NCBI RefSeq assembly: GCF_016592555.1
Contig: NZ_AP014546.1
Location: forward strand, 248,001 to 312,000
DNA length: 64,000 nucleotides
Source: Neptunomonas japonica JAMM 1380
GTDB lineage: Bacteria > Pseudomonadota > Gammaproteobacteria > Pseudomonadales > Balneatricaceae
Reading direction: 5' to 3'
Shown one piece after another: positions 16,042 to 25,779 of the stretch. The notes under the pieces were generated by a model. The model saw only the letters and a list, made by a program, of their open reading frames with translations, was not told the origin of the DNA and ran no database searches. Made by a program: the position numbers and the translations under genes. How positions within the stretch are numbered: the stretch's first letter is position 1; each line of letters begins with the position of its first letter.

Positions 16042-18201
16042 ATGAACAGATATATAAAGCGATGGATTGTTACATTGGTGGCTTTTGTTATAACGGCTGC
16101 TACTGCATATGGCATGGTTCCGGTATCACAAGAGCAGCAGCTGGAGTTAATTCGAGCTGCATTTCCTGATGCAACTGACATCAGCGATAAGGCTCAGATT
16201 CCAGATGGTACTGCAATAATCCGTACAGTGACCCAGGGTGAGAAGGTATTGGGTTATGCTTTTGAATCTGATGATGTCGTTAGTATTGCCGCCTATTCAG
16301 GTAAACCTGTGGAAATGTTGGTAGCGATTGATACTGAAGGAAACTTTAAGTTATCCACAGTGCTTGAGCATCATGAACCTATCCTGTTAGTAGGGATTCC
16401 TGAGCACACGTTATTTGATTTTGCTGCCCAATATTTGCCTCTGAAGCTAACTGACCGGGTTAAAGTAGGCGCGGCAAATAATAGTGATGTGATTAGCTTG
16501 GATGCTATCTCTGGGGCGACCGTAACCGTGATGGTTGTTAATGAGACCGTTATGCGTGCTGCCCGAAAAGTGGCGCAGCAGCTTGGGCTATTGGGGATGT
16601 CAGAACAAGCAAAAATCCCTCCTTCTACAGTTAAAACAGACGTATTCACAAAGTCTGATTGGGTGACGCTCACCGGTGATGGTTCCATTCGTCATTTGTC
16701 GTTAACGCGCGGTGATATTAACAAAGCATTCAAAGGCACGGCGGCTGAAAAAAATATTGCAGGTAAAGGACAGCACCAACAAGAGCCTTTTATCGATCTT
16801 TTTTATGCGCCTGTGAACATTCCGACCATTGGCCGAAACTTGTTAGGTGATAGTGAATACAAATGGTTGATGGGTGAGATTAAGCCCGGTGATCAAGTGA
16901 TTGCTGTTATGGGTGAAGGGCGTTATTCCTTCAAAGGTAATGGCTATGTACGTGGTGGGATTTTTGATCGCTTTCAGGTGCAGCAACTCGATAAAGTTAT
17001 TAGTTTTCATGACTCTGATTTCTACCGCTTGAATGACGTCTTTATTGAAGGCTTTCCAGGTTTTTCTGAAATGGCGCTGTTCATTGTGCGCGCACAATAT
17101 GAGTTTGATATAGGAACGCCTTGGCAGGTTGAGTTATTAGTGCGTCGCCAAGTGGGAGCATTAGATAGCGTGTTTACGAGCTTTTTCGGTGATTATATGA
17201 CACCAGAAGAGTATATAACCCGTCCTGAGCCTGTTGTTGAAGAAGAGCCTAAACCGTTATGGGTGTCTGTTTGGGAAGGTAAAGTATTTCAAATTACCGT
17301 GCTAAGCATCAGCTTAGTGTTACTTACCATCATCATTTTCTTGCAGGATTGGTTGGTTCGCTACCCTCGCTTGCTACGCAATATTCGCCATGTATTCCTG
17401 ACTTATACCGTATTCTTTATCGGGTGGTACACGCTAGGTCAGCTATCAATCGTTAACGTCTTTACGTTTGTTCATGCTGCCATGGGCAAGTTTCAGTGGG
17501 ATATATTTTTACTCGATCCGATGCTGTTTATTCTTTGGGGCTTTGTCGCCATGACGTTGGTGCTCTGGGGACGCGGAATATTTTGCGGCTGGTTGTGCCC
17601 GTTTGGTGCATTACAGGAGCTGATTAACGAGATAGCACGTGCTGTAAAAATCAAACAGTACGAGCTTCCCTTTGCTGTTCATGAGCGTCTATGGGCCATT
17701 AAATACATTATCTTGCTGCTGTTGTTTGCTGTGTCGCTTGAGTCCCTGAGTGAAGCAGAACGTTATGCAGAAATAGAGCCTTTCAAAACATCGATTATGC
17801 TGAAATTCCAGCGTGAGTGGGGCTACGTTCTCTATGCGGGTGTTTTACTGTTTGTTTCTATATTTACCCGCAAAGTGTACTGCCGTTATATCTGCCCTCT
17901 GGGTGCTGCGTTGGCCATTCCATCACGTCTGAGACTGTTTGATTGGCTGTATCGCCGTAAGGAGTGTGGCCAACCTTGCAAACTATGTGCAAACGAATGT
18001 GAGATTCAGGCGATTCACCCTGACGGCACTATCAACGCTAACGAATGCCACCACTGTTTGGATTGCCAAATGACTTATCACAGCACGGATAAGTGCCCCC
18101 CATTAGTGGTTAAAAAACGTAAGGCCCGTAAAGCTAATAAAGCAGTGCTAGCTGAAAACCAGATACCGAGTATAGACATTACTGATCCAGTGAAAAACTG
18201 A
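16042..18201 (+). CDS. nosR: NosR, membrane flavo-iron-sulfur protein for nitrous oxide respiration
   Basis: NosR is needed for expression and electron supply of nitrous oxide reductase. This protein (719 residues) has an N-terminal signal/membrane segment, a periplasmic FMN-binding domain with the flavinylation motif SGATVT (about residue 160), and a block of about six membrane helices. It has two cytoplasmic Cys motifs of the NapH type (CGWLCPFGAL and CRYICPLGAAL) and a C-terminal pair of 4Fe-4S sites (CGQPCKLCANEC and CHHCLDCQMTYHSTDKCPP). The start at 16042 has AGGA upstream; a GTG at 16015 lacks one. It is the first gene of nosRZDFYL, directly behind the FNR-type promoter. Confidence 0.96.
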   Translation: MNRYIKRWIVTLVAFVITAATAYGMVPVSQEQQLELIRAAFPDATDISDKAQIPDGTAIIRTVTQGEKVLGYAFESDDVVSIAAYSGKPVEMLVAIDTEGNFKLSTVLEHHEPILLVGIPEHTLFDFAAQYLPLKLTDRVKVGAANNSDVISLDAISGATVTVMVVNETVMRAARKVAQQLGLLGMSEQAKIPPSTVKTDVFTKSDWVTLTGDGSIRHLSLTRGDINKAFKGTAAEKNIAGKGQHQQEPFIDLFYAPVNIPTIGRNLLGDSEYKWLMGEIKPGDQVIAVMGEGRYSFKGNGYVRGGIFDRFQVQQLDKVISFHDSDFYRLNDVFIEGFPGFSEMALFIVRAQYEFDIGTPWQVELLVRRQVGALDSVFTSFFGDYMTPEEYITRPEPVVEEEPKPLWVSVWEGKVFQITVLSISLVLLTIIIFLQDWLVRYPRLLRNIRHVFLTYTVFFIGWYTLGQLSIVNVFTFVHAAMGKFQWDIFLLDPMLFILWGFVAMTLVLWGRGIFCGWLCPFGALQELINEIARAVKIKQYELPFAVHERLWAIKYIILLLLFAVSLESLSEAERYAEIEPFKTSIMLKFQREWGYVLYAGVLLFVSIFTRKVYCRYICPLGAALAIPSRLRLFDWLYRRKECGQPCKLCANECEIQAIHPDGTINANECHHCLDCQMTYHSTDKCPPLVVKKRKARKANKAVLAENQIPSIDITDPVKN

Positions 18202-18248
18202 TCTGTGAATTAATAAACATCGAAAAATAATTGTTTCGGAGAAGATAA

Positions 18249-20150
18249 ATGATTGATCCTAAAGATAAAGATCTACCAGCGATTGATACTGAAGACCGTC
18301 ATGCAAGTGAGCATGTAAAGCTAAGCCGCCGTCTTTTCCTAGGTGGATCGGCTGCTTTGGTAGGCGCTGCTGGTGTGGGTTTTGGTTCAGCAATGATGCC
18401 TTCGGTTGCTAATGCTTCCTCAGGCTCTAAGCACACAGTAGGGCCTGGTGAGCTTGATACATACTACGGTTTTTGGAGTGGCGGCCATCAGGGTGAAGTA
18501 CGTGTGTTAGGTTTGCCTTCTATGCGTGAGCTAATGCGTATCCCCGTGTTTAACGTTGATAGTGCTACTGGCTGGGGTATTACTAATGAGTCTAAAGCTG
18601 TACTCGGTGAAAATGCACCACTGAACGGTGACTGTCACCATCCTCATATGTCCATGACCGACGGGCACTATGATGGTAAGTATCTGTTTATCAACGATAA
18701 GGCCAACACACGTGTTGCTCGTATCCGCGGTGATATCATGAAAACGGATAAAATCACTACTGTACCTAACTGCCAAGCAATTCATGGCTTACGTGTACAG
18801 AAAGCACCGTTTACCAAGTATGTCTTTGCTAACGCTGAATTCCGTATGCCGCACCCAAATGACGGCACGAATATGGATGATATTGAAGGCTACTACACCA
18901 TGTTCAACGGCTTAAACGCTGAGACTATGGAAGTTGATTGGCAGATTATTGTCGACGGTAACCTAGATAATACTGATGCTGATTACACCGGTAAGTATGC
19001 GTTCTCTACGTGTTACAACTCTGAAGGTGCAATTGATCTAGCTGGCTCTATGCGTAATGAGCGTGACCACTTAGTTATCTTTAACATCGAGCGTATCGAA
19101 GCGGCAGTAAAAGCAGGTAAGTTCGAGACGCTAGGTGATTCTAAAGTACCAGTATTGGATGGCCGTAAAGGGTCTGAGCTAACTCGCTATGTTCCCGTTG
19201 CTAAAAACCCGCATGGTATCAACACAGCGCCGGGTGGTAAGTACGCAGTAGCGAACGGTAAGTTATCGCCAACTGTTACTGTCTTCCAGTTAGATAAGTT
19301 TGATGCGTTGTTTGCTGATGACATAAAACCGCGTGATACGGTTGTTGCTGAAGTTGAGTTAGGACTTGGGCCATTGCATACCGCGTTTGATGGTAAAGGT
19401 AACGCCTTTACTACGTTGTTTATCGATAGCCAGATCTGTAAGTGGAATATCGACAAAGCAATTGCTGCTTATAACGGTGAAAAAGTTAACTACATCGTGC
19501 AGAAGTTGGATGTGCATTATCAGCCAGGGCATAACCATACAACAATGGGTGAAACCCGTGATGCGGATGGTCAATATCTGGTGTCTTTGCAGAAATTCTC
19601 CAAAGACCGTTTCTTGCCATGTGGCCCGTTACACCCTGAGAACGATCAGCTGATCGATATCTCCGGTGATGAAATGGTATTGATTCACGACGGCCCTGCT
19701 TTTGCTGAACCGCATGACTGTATGATGGTTCACCGCTCTAAAGTGAAAACTCGTAAGCTGTATGACCGTAAAGATCCTACTTTCGCTATGACCGTTGATA
19801 TGGCTAAGAAGGATGGTGTGACGCTTGAAACTGATAACAAAGTTATACGTGATGGTAATAAAGTTCGCGTTTACATGACATCAGTAGCGCCAAGTTACGG
19901 TATGGATCAGTTCACTGTGAAGCAAGGTGATGAAGTGACGGTTGTCATTACTAACCTAGATCAAATCGAAGATGTATCGCATGGTTTCTGTATGGTAAAC
20001 CACGGCGTGCAAATGGAGATTAGCCCGCAGCAAACAGCATCCGTTACCTTTATGGCGAATGATGTTGGTGTACATTGGTACTACTGCAACTGGTTCTGTC
20101 ATGCACTTCATATGGAAATGCGTGGCCGTATGTTGGTTGAAAAAGCTTAG
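18249..20150 (+). CDS. nosZ: nitrous oxide reductase NosZ (clade I, Tat-exported)
   Basis: NosZ reduces N2O to N2 in the periplasm at the tetranuclear CuZ site, receiving electrons through CuA. The 633-residue precursor begins with a twin-arginine signal ([18 protein letters not shown], about residues 25-55), which marks clade I. The seven-bladed propeller holds the copper-ligand histidines, for example DCHHPHMS and [18 protein letters not shown]. The C-terminal cupredoxin domain carries the CuA motif [21 protein letters not shown] precedes the ATG. It follows nosR by 47 bases, and two hairpins separate it from nosD. Confidence 0.98.
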   Translation: MIDPKDKDLPAIDTEDRHASEHVKLSRRLFLGGSAALVGAAGVGFGSAMMPSVANASSGSKHTVGPGELDTYYGFWSGGHQGEVRVLGLPSMRELMRIPVFNVDSATGWGITNESKAVLGENAPLNGDCHHPHMSMTDGHYDGKYLFINDKANTRVARIRGDIMKTDKITTVPNCQAIHGLRVQKAPFTKYVFANAEFRMPHPNDGTNMDDIEGYYTMFNGLNAETMEVDWQIIVDGNLDNTDADYTGKYAFSTCYNSEGAIDLAGSMRNERDHLVIFNIERIEAAVKAGKFETLGDSKVPVLDGRKGSELTRYVPVAKNPHGINTAPGGKYAVANGKLSPTVTVFQLDKFDALFADDIKPRDTVVAEVELGLGPLHTAFDGKGNAFTTLFIDSQICKWNIDKAIAAYNGEKVNYIVQKLDVHYQPGHNHTTMGETRDADGQYLVSLQKFSKDRFLPCGPLHPENDQLIDISGDEMVLIHDGPAFAEPHDCMMVHRSKVKTRKLYDRKDPTFAMTVDMAKKDGVTLETDNKVIRDGNKVRVYMTSVAPSYGMDQFTVKQGDEVTVVITNLDQIEDVSHGFCMVNHGVQMEISPQQTASVTFMANDVGVHWYYCNWFCHALHMEMRGRMLVEKA

Positions 20151-20160
20151 TACAACCGCT

Positions 20161-20217
20161 AGGAAAATCTGATTTTCCTGCTATATCAACAGAAGCCAGT
20201 CGTTTAACGTCTGGCTT
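20161..20217 (+). terminator. tandem hairpins in the nosZ-nosD intergenic region
   Basis: The first hairpin is a perfect eight-base stem, AGGAAAAT with ATTTTCCT (20161-20179). The second pairs AAGCCAG with CTGGCTT (20193-20217) and is followed by TTTTGTTGTTTT. The second resembles an intrinsic terminator with partial read-through. Together they could keep nosZ message more abundant than nosDFYL. Confidence 0.6.
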
Positions 20218-20251
20218 TTGTTGTTTTATCTATTGTGATGGGAGTAACAAA

Positions 20252-21592
20252 ATGAAGTTACTACGCAACTGTATTGCTGTGATGCTGGTATCGCTCTGTT
20301 TTGCGACGTTTGTCAGTGCGCAAATACGAACGGTTAGCCCATCTGACGAACTTCAGTCTGCTATAGACATGTCGCAAGCAGGGGATCAACTGATTCTTAA
20401 TGCTGGCCGTTATATCGGTAATTTTACGGTTAATAAGCGTCTTACCCTTACGGGAATGCCCGGTGCCGTCATTGATGGCAATGGCAAGGGTCATACCTTG
20501 GTGATTGAAACGCCTGATGTGCGTATTGAAACGCTTGAGATAACAAACTGGGGAGACGATTTAACGGATATGGACTCCGGAATTTTTGTTGAGAAAAAAG
20601 CAAGCAACACACAGATTTTGAATAACTACTTTCTTGGCGATACCTTTGGCATCTGGGTAGATGGTGCTCAAGAAGTACTTATTAAAGCGAACCGTATAGA
20701 GGGTAACCTCAATGTTCGTTCGCAAGATCGTGGTAACGGTATCCACCTGTTTAATGTAGGTAAGGCACGTGTGGAAGCTAATGAGGTATGGCATACCCGT
20801 GATGGCATTTATATTGATACCAGCAATGGCAATGAGCTAGTAGGTAACTACCTGCACGACTTACGGTATGGCGTGCATTATATGTATTCGTATCACAACC
20901 TTGTCTCGGGTAACCGCACTGTTAATACCCGTACAGGGTATGCGTTAATGCAATCTAAGTTTCTGACGGTTACCGATAATATTTCAGAAAACGATTCGAA
21001 TTACGGTATTTTGATGAACTTTATTACCCAGTCAACAATAGAAAATAACAGGGTATCTGGTGTTCAAAACAACCGATTTGGAGAAGGAGCTCCTTCCATG
21101 ACAGAAGGTAAAGCCCTGTTTATTTATAACTCTTTATTTAACAAAATCCGTGGTAACTTTTTTGTAGAGAGTGATATGGGCGTCCACCTGACCGCAGGTT
21201 CTGAAGATAACATTTTTACCCGTAATGCTTTTATCAATAATAAAGAACAAGTCAAATATGTGGCTACCCGTCCACAGAATTGGTCTCACGAAGGGGTAGG
21301 TAATTATTGGAGTGACTACCTCGGATGGGATATGGATGCCGATGGCATCGGTGATACACAATATGAACCAACAGACGGTGTTGATCGGCTGTTGTGGAAG
21401 TTCCCTGCAGCGAAGGTGTTATTGAACAGCCCAGCAGTAGAAACTATTCGTTGGGTGCAAAGGCAGTTTCCCGTGCTTAAAGCACAGGGCGTTGTTGATA
21501 CTCACCCTTTGATGAGCTTACCCAAAAAGTTATTGCCTTCAGCAGTTAGTGATACTGCCGTGATGGAAAAAGTAGATGACAAACATAGTTGA
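20252..21592 (+). CDS. nosD: NosD, copper-site maturation protein for NosZ
   Basis: NosD is a periplasmic right-handed beta-helix protein that works with the NosFY ABC transporter in assembling the CuZ site. The 446-residue sequence has a Sec signal peptide (about 1-23, cleaved after FVSA), repeated CASH/PbH1 strands across about 50-330 (for example GIHLFNVGKARVEANEV and GIYIDTSNGNELVGNYL), and the family C-terminal GVGNYWSDYLGWDMDADGIG segment. Its 3' end overlaps nosF by 17 bases, showing tight coupling. Confidence 0.95.
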   Translation: MKLLRNCIAVMLVSLCFATFVSAQIRTVSPSDELQSAIDMSQAGDQLILNAGRYIGNFTVNKRLTLTGMPGAVIDGNGKGHTLVIETPDVRIETLEITNWGDDLTDMDSGIFVEKKASNTQILNNYFLGDTFGIWVDGAQEVLIKANRIEGNLNVRSQDRGNGIHLFNVGKARVEANEVWHTRDGIYIDTSNGNELVGNYLHDLRYGVHYMYSYHNLVSGNRTVNTRTGYALMQSKFLTVTDNISENDSNYGILMNFITQSTIENNRVSGVQNNRFGEGAPSMTEGKALFIYNSLFNKIRGNFFVESDMGVHLTAGSEDNIFTRNAFINNKEQVKYVATRPQNWSHEGVGNYWSDYLGWDMDADGIGDTQYEPTDGVDRLLWKFPAAKVLLNSPAVETIRWVQRQFPVLKAQGVVDTHPLMSLPKKLLPSAVSDTAVMEKVDDKHS

Positions 21593-22493
21593 GTTAATAG
21601 GCGTAGAGAAACGCTACCAGAGTGTAAAGGCGTTAGAACCGTTGGATCTAGCATTACAAGAAGGTGAAATTCTGGGGCTGTTTGGCCATAACGGCGCGGG
21701 CAAAACTACGACCATCAAATTGATTCTTGGGTTGATTAAAGCCAGTGCGGGTTCCGTACGTGTTTTTGGACAAGACCCTACATTTTCGGAATCACGCAGA
21801 GAGCGCCAGCAGTTAGGTTTTCTTCAGGAAAATGTCAGCTTTTATGATCAACTAACAGGCTTAGAGGTGCTACGTTACTTTGCTCGCCTAAAAGGTATTC
21901 AAATATCTGAATGCCATCGATTACTTGATCAAGTAGGTTTGAAGGCCGCATCGGGTAGGCGGGTTAAAACCTATTCAAAAGGGATGCGCCAACGCCTAGG
22001 TTTAGCTCAGGCGTTATTAGGAAGCCCAAAGCTATTGTTATTGGATGAGCCCACAGTAGGGCTTGATCCTTTGGCAACACAGGATTTTTATCACCGTATT
22101 GCAGAGCTGAAGGAACAGGGTTGTACGGTTGTGTTGTGCTCGCACGTGCTACCTGGTGTGGAGAAGTATATTGATCGTGCCATGATTATGGGAAAAGGTA
22201 AGGTGCTTGCTCAAGGTAGTCTTAATGACTTGCGCCAACAAGCAGAGCTACCTTTGGTATTGAATGTGAAAGGGGCTGGGTTACAGATTCCTGAGAGTAT
22301 TCAATCACGCGTAACAGTTTTGGAAGATGGCGTCAGTATGCATCTCTCTTTACAGGAGAAAATGCCTGTTATGCAGTATATGCTAGCGCAAGCCGGGGTG
22401 ACGGATATTGATCTACATTTACCTTCACTTGAAGATCTTTATACCCACTATACACGCACCTGTGTAGGCCATGAGATGGAGGGTGTTTTATGA
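21576..22493 (+). CDS. nosF: NosF, ABC transporter ATP-binding protein
   Basis: This 305-residue cytoplasmic ATPase pairs with NosY to provide material for CuZ assembly. It shows Walker A GHNGAGKTT (about residues 36-44), signature YSKGMRQRLGLAQ, Walker B LLLLDEPTVGLDP and the switch His in LCSHVLPGVEKY. It starts inside the end of nosD (17-base overlap) and ends four bases into nosY (ATGA), so nosDFY are translationally linked. Confidence 0.95.
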   Translation: MTNIVELIGVEKRYQSVKALEPLDLALQEGEILGLFGHNGAGKTTTIKLILGLIKASAGSVRVFGQDPTFSESRRERQQLGFLQENVSFYDQLTGLEVLRYFARLKGIQISECHRLLDQVGLKAASGRRVKTYSKGMRQRLGLAQALLGSPKLLLLDEPTVGLDPLATQDFYHRIAELKEQGCTVVLCSHVLPGVEKYIDRAMIMGKGKVLAQGSLNDLRQQAELPLVLNVKGAGLQIPESIQSRVTVLEDGVSMHLSLQEKMPVMQYMLAQAGVTDIDLHLPSLEDLYTHYTRTCVGHEMEGVL

Positions 22494-23317
22494 ACCCCAT
22501 AGTAACGGTTGCCGCAAAAGAGTTTCGCGATGGTCTACGTAACCGCTGGGTGCTTTCCATTGCAATAATATTCGCAGTGATGGCTACCGGTCTCGCTTAT
22601 TTTGGATCAGCTGCTGCAGGGCAGGTAGGATTTACATCGTTATCTACAACCATAGTTAGCTTAGCTAGTTTAGCGGTGTTCATCATTCCATTGATAGCAT
22701 TGATGTTGGCTTACGACGGTATTGTAGGAGAGGATGAAAGTGGCACTTTACTATTGTTGCTCACTTATCCGTTATCACGCTGGCAGTTATTGTGTGGAAA
22801 AATGCTAGGCCATGGTGTCATTATGGCATTTTCTACTTTAGTGGGCTTTGGTTCAGCTGCTTTGATCATGGGGCTGTTTGCGCCTGATATTAGTTGGTCG
22901 GAGTTGGCGGTTCCTTTTGGCTTGTTTATTTTGTCTGCTGTCTTGTTGGGTTGGATTTTTATCGCTTTCGCTTATGTCATTAGTGTTAGCGTGACCGAAA
23001 AATCTAAAGCGGCAGGCTTAGCGTTAATTGTCTGGTTTTTGTTTGTACTGGTTTTTGACTTGGGGCTTCTTGGTTTATTGGTCGGTACTCAAGGCGATGT
23101 TGATGCCGAGCTTTTCCCGTATTTATTACTGTTGAATCCAACTGATATTTTTCGTTTGGTCAATATCACTTACTTTGCTGATCAGCAGCTCAGTGGTTTG
23201 ATGGCAATCGCTGAGCATGTGCGTTTATCTACAACTGCACTGTTAGTGAGTTTGCTAGTTTGGCTGGCAGTGCCCGTTTCGCTGGCACTGGCGTTATTTA
23301 ATAGGAGAGCATTGTGA
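22490..23317 (+). CDS. nosY: NosY, ABC transporter permease
   Basis: The 275-residue inner-membrane permease has about six hydrophobic helices and the ABC-2 layout: AAKEFRDGLRNRWVLS at the start, then GEDESGTLLLLLTYPLSRWQLL as the cytoplasmic coupling region. It overlaps nosF and nosL by four bases on each side. Length and context match NosY in clade I clusters. Confidence 0.95.
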   Translation: MNPIVTVAAKEFRDGLRNRWVLSIAIIFAVMATGLAYFGSAAAGQVGFTSLSTTIVSLASLAVFIIPLIALMLAYDGIVGEDESGTLLLLLTYPLSRWQLLCGKMLGHGVIMAFSTLVGFGSAALIMGLFAPDISWSELAVPFGLFILSAVLLGWIFIAFAYVISVSVTEKSKAAGLALIVWFLFVLVFDLGLLGLLVGTQGDVDAELFPYLLLLNPTDIFRLVNITYFADQQLSGLMAIAEHVRLSTTALLVSLLVWLAVPVSLALALFNRRAL

Positions 23318-23817
23318 ATACTTTTGTCCGTATGCGTTTGTCTATCGCAGTTCTGTTGATTGCTGTCATAGGCTTAACAGGATGCAATGAAGATTCAACT
23401 GCGAAAGTGATGGCGCAGAAGGCGATGGCGCTTGAAAGTGCTGAAGAGTGTCATTTATGTGGCATGTTGATCACACGTTTTCCAGGCCCTAAGGGGCAAG
23501 TATATGAGCGCGGTATTAAGAAAAACATGAAGTTTTGTTCCACCCGTGACATGTTTGCTTACGCACTTGACCCTGAGCACAAACACAACATTCAATCAGT
23601 GTTTGTTCATGACATGGCTGTAAACCCGTGGGATGAACCAAGTGAAGAGACTTACATTGATGGGCGTGAAGCATGGTTCGTGATTGGCTCGACGAAAAAA
23701 GGGGCTATGGGGCCAACTTTAGGGAGTTTTAAAACCAAAGAAAGTGCTGAAGCATTTGCAAAAGAATTTGGTGGTGAGCTTAAGCGTTTTGAAGAGCTGA
23801 CATTGGATACTATTTGA
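23314..23817 (+). CDS. nosL: NosL, copper-binding lipoprotein chaperone
   Basis: NosL delivers Cu(I) to NosZ. The 167-residue precursor has a lipobox (VIGLTGC, lipidated Cys near residue 24) and the metal site EECHLCGMLITRFPGPKGQ, followed by the DMFAYALDPEH and FVHDM segments of the family. The gene starts four bases within nosY and closes the operon. No nosX/apbE follows, so flavinylation of NosR must use an enzyme encoded elsewhere. Confidence 0.95.
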   Translation: MNTFVRMRLSIAVLLIAVIGLTGCNEDSTAKVMAQKAMALESAEECHLCGMLITRFPGPKGQVYERGIKKNMKFCSTRDMFAYALDPEHKHNIQSVFVHDMAVNPWDEPSEETYIDGREAWFVIGSTKKGAMGPTLGSFKTKESAEAFAKEFGGELKRFEELTLDTI

Positions 23818-23850
23818 GTTTTAGAGTAGCTGGGTAAAGAAAGCTAATGT

Positions 23851-23890
23851 GGCTTGTGTAATGTTTAACATGAACGTTACTACACAAGCC
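23851..23890 (+). terminator. hairpin after nosL, probable end of the nos operon
   Basis: GGCTTGTGTA and TACACAAGCC form a perfect ten-base stem whose loop can pair further (AATGTT with AACGTT through one G-T pair). The following sequence is only weakly T-rich. It lies between the convergent nosL and the small membrane gene. Confidence 0.55.
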
Positions 23891-23896
23891 ATAGTA

Positions 23897-24121
23897 TTAT
23901 TGTTGAGGCTTATAGCGTGCAGCACTGATGATGCTAATTAGATGGATGATCGCAGCAATGATGGCAGGGAAAATCAAAAAATACATGGCGTAACCTACCG
24001 CGGTGCTAACAAAAAAGAAGAATGCAGCAAGCAAACGTCCTTGTACTAAATGCCCCAGCCCTGGAATAAAAATGTTGCACAAAGCGGCTATTACATTACC
24101 TGTGCTGCCTTGTTTAGTCAT
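23897..24121 (-). CDS. small membrane protein of unknown function
   Basis: The 74-residue protein starts with MTKQGSTGNVIAALCNIFIP and has a GLGHLVQGRLLAAFFFF motif followed by a second long hydrophobic stretch (YAMYFLIFPAIIAAIIHLIS). Two membrane helices are likely. The FIPGLGHLVQGR turn recurs in small uncharacterised bacterial membrane proteins, some of the TM2 type, but I cannot assign a function. A perfect AGGAGG ribosome site precedes the ATG at good spacing, which supports a real gene. It converges on nosL and is divergent from the ubiM-like gene. Confidence 0.75.
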   Translation of the reverse strand: MTKQGSTGNVIAALCNIFIPGLGHLVQGRLLAAFFFFVSTAVGYAMYFLIFPAIIAAIIHLISIISAARYKPQQ

Positions 24122-24308
24122 AAAAACATCCTCCTATTTGCGTAGCAATGGAGGGTGCGTTATTCATTGCTATCTGTCAATAAACGAGTTGAAAACACAG
24201 CACTCGCTTGACCGATTGCTTTCATTGACTTATGTCGCAGAAAAAGTACACAGGATGTGTAGGATTGAGAGTCTAATTTTATAGTGGCTTGTAGTGGAGT
24301 GCAGTATT

Positions 24309-25641
24309 GTGAATGAGCATTTTGATATTCTGATTATAGGCGCCGGTCCAGCTGGTTTAAGCTTTGCTCGCTCGTTAGGGGGGCTGCCCTTAAAAGTACT
24401 CATATTAGAGCGCTCATCACAAACAACTCTCGCCGAGCCACCTGAAGACGGTCGCGAGATTGCTTTAACGCACTTGTCAGTCAATTTGATGAAAGAATCT
24501 GGGGCATGGCAGCGCTTACCAGAAGGGGGGGGTCTCCTATTGAAGGCGCTAAAGTTTTCGATGGAGAGTCCAGCTATAGCCTTGATTTTGATCGTGACAG
24601 TGCTGATCTTGAGGCGTTGGGGTATTTAGTGCCAAACCACCTGATTCGCAAAGCATTTTACGAAGTGGTTTCCAGCCAAAAAATATTGAAATTCGTACTG
24701 AAAGTGTCGTAGAAAATGTTTCAACTGATGCCGGACGTGGCTATGTAACCTTGACCTCTGGCAAGGTTATAACTGCTAGTTTGATTGCGGCAGCAGATAC
24801 TCGCTTTTCTGAAATGCGAAGAAAAATGGGGGTTTCAGCAACCCTAAAAGACTTCTCGCGTACCGCTATTGTTTGTCGTATGGAACACAGTCGCTCACAC
24901 CAGCAAACGGCGCTAGAATGTTTTCATTATGGACGGACAACGGCTGTGCTGCCAATGCAAGGAAATCGTTCATCTGTTGTGATTACAGTCAACAGTCGTG
25001 ATGCACAACAGTATGCTGAAATGAGTGAAGAGGATTTTAACGACAATATTGAGACGCAGCTTCAAGGTATGCTCGGTGAAATGACCTTGTTGGGTAAGCG
25101 CCATGTTTATCCTTTGGTTGCTGTTCATGCTAACCAATTTGTCGCCAGACGATTTGCCTTAATCGGTGATGCCGCAGTAGGTATGCACCCGGTCACTGCG
25201 CACGGCTTTAATTTGGGGCTGCGTGGTCAGGCAACGTTGGCTAAAGCGATTGAAAGTGCAATAACGGAAGGTGGGGATATTGGTAGCGAAAATGTGCTTA
25301 AAGCTTATGAGTCAGCTCATATGCGTATCTCTCGTGTGCTCTATCATGGAACAAATATTGTAGTGGGCTTGTTCACGCATGAGAGTGTTGCCGCTAAATT
25401 AGCAAGAAAGGCAACGCTTCGTTTGGCGAATAATATAGTGCCGATTAAGCGCCTTATCACTGAATCACTAACAGAAAGTGAGTTAGAGCAACCCTCTGCA
25501 TTAAAAGAAATAGCACAGCACTTACCAAGACTTCCTTTGCCTGCATTCCCTTTAATAGGCCCTATTAAGAAGGCAGCCCAGGTGGTAAGTAAACGAATAC
25601 CCGATAAAGTGAATCCATTAAAACGAATCGGTTTTCTGTAG
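24309..25641 (+). pseudogene. ubiM: UbiM-like FAD ubiquinone hydroxylase broken by two homopolymer frameshifts
   Basis: Three consecutive frames spell one FAD-dependent hydroxylase of the UbiH/UbiF/Coq6 family, closest in motifs to UbiM. Frame one gives the FAD fold FDILIIGAGPAGLSFARSLG and DGREIALTHLS. Frame two gives GAKVFDGESSYSLDF and LGYLVPNHLIRKAFYEVV. Frame three gives TLTSGKVITASLIAAADTRF, ECFHYGRTTAVLP and ALIGDAAVGMHPVTAHGFN. The breaks fall in a run of eight G (24525-24532) and a run of six A (24678-24683). One added base in each restores a product of about 444 residues. The GTG at 24309 is the likely start. All downstream motifs are intact, so this looks like very recent damage, reversible phase variation or sequencing error rather than old decay. 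Confidence 0.85.
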
Positions 25642-25674
25642 GCTGTAATTGTAAGGAGGTATGAGCAACCTCGA

Positions 25675-25699
25675 AAAGACTTATTAAATATAAGTCTTT
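25675..25699 (+). terminator. hairpin after the ubiM-like gene
   Basis: AAAGACTTAT and ATAAGTCTTT form a perfect ten-base stem with a five-base loop, 34 bases past the stop. The tail TGTTTGG has little T-run, so termination is plausible but not strong. Confidence 0.5.
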
Positions 25700-25779
25700 G
25701 TTTGGAGACTTCTATAGTATCTCGCTCCTAAGTTTCGCTATACTGAATCTATTCTAGTTTGAATGAAGAATGGATTCAT

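Noticed and set aside
25653..25686. Strong AAGGAGGT followed by ATG and a short frame MSNLEKTY
   Set aside because: The ATG touches the ribosome site, leaving no spacing, and the frame ends after eight codons inside a hairpin; it is probably chance.
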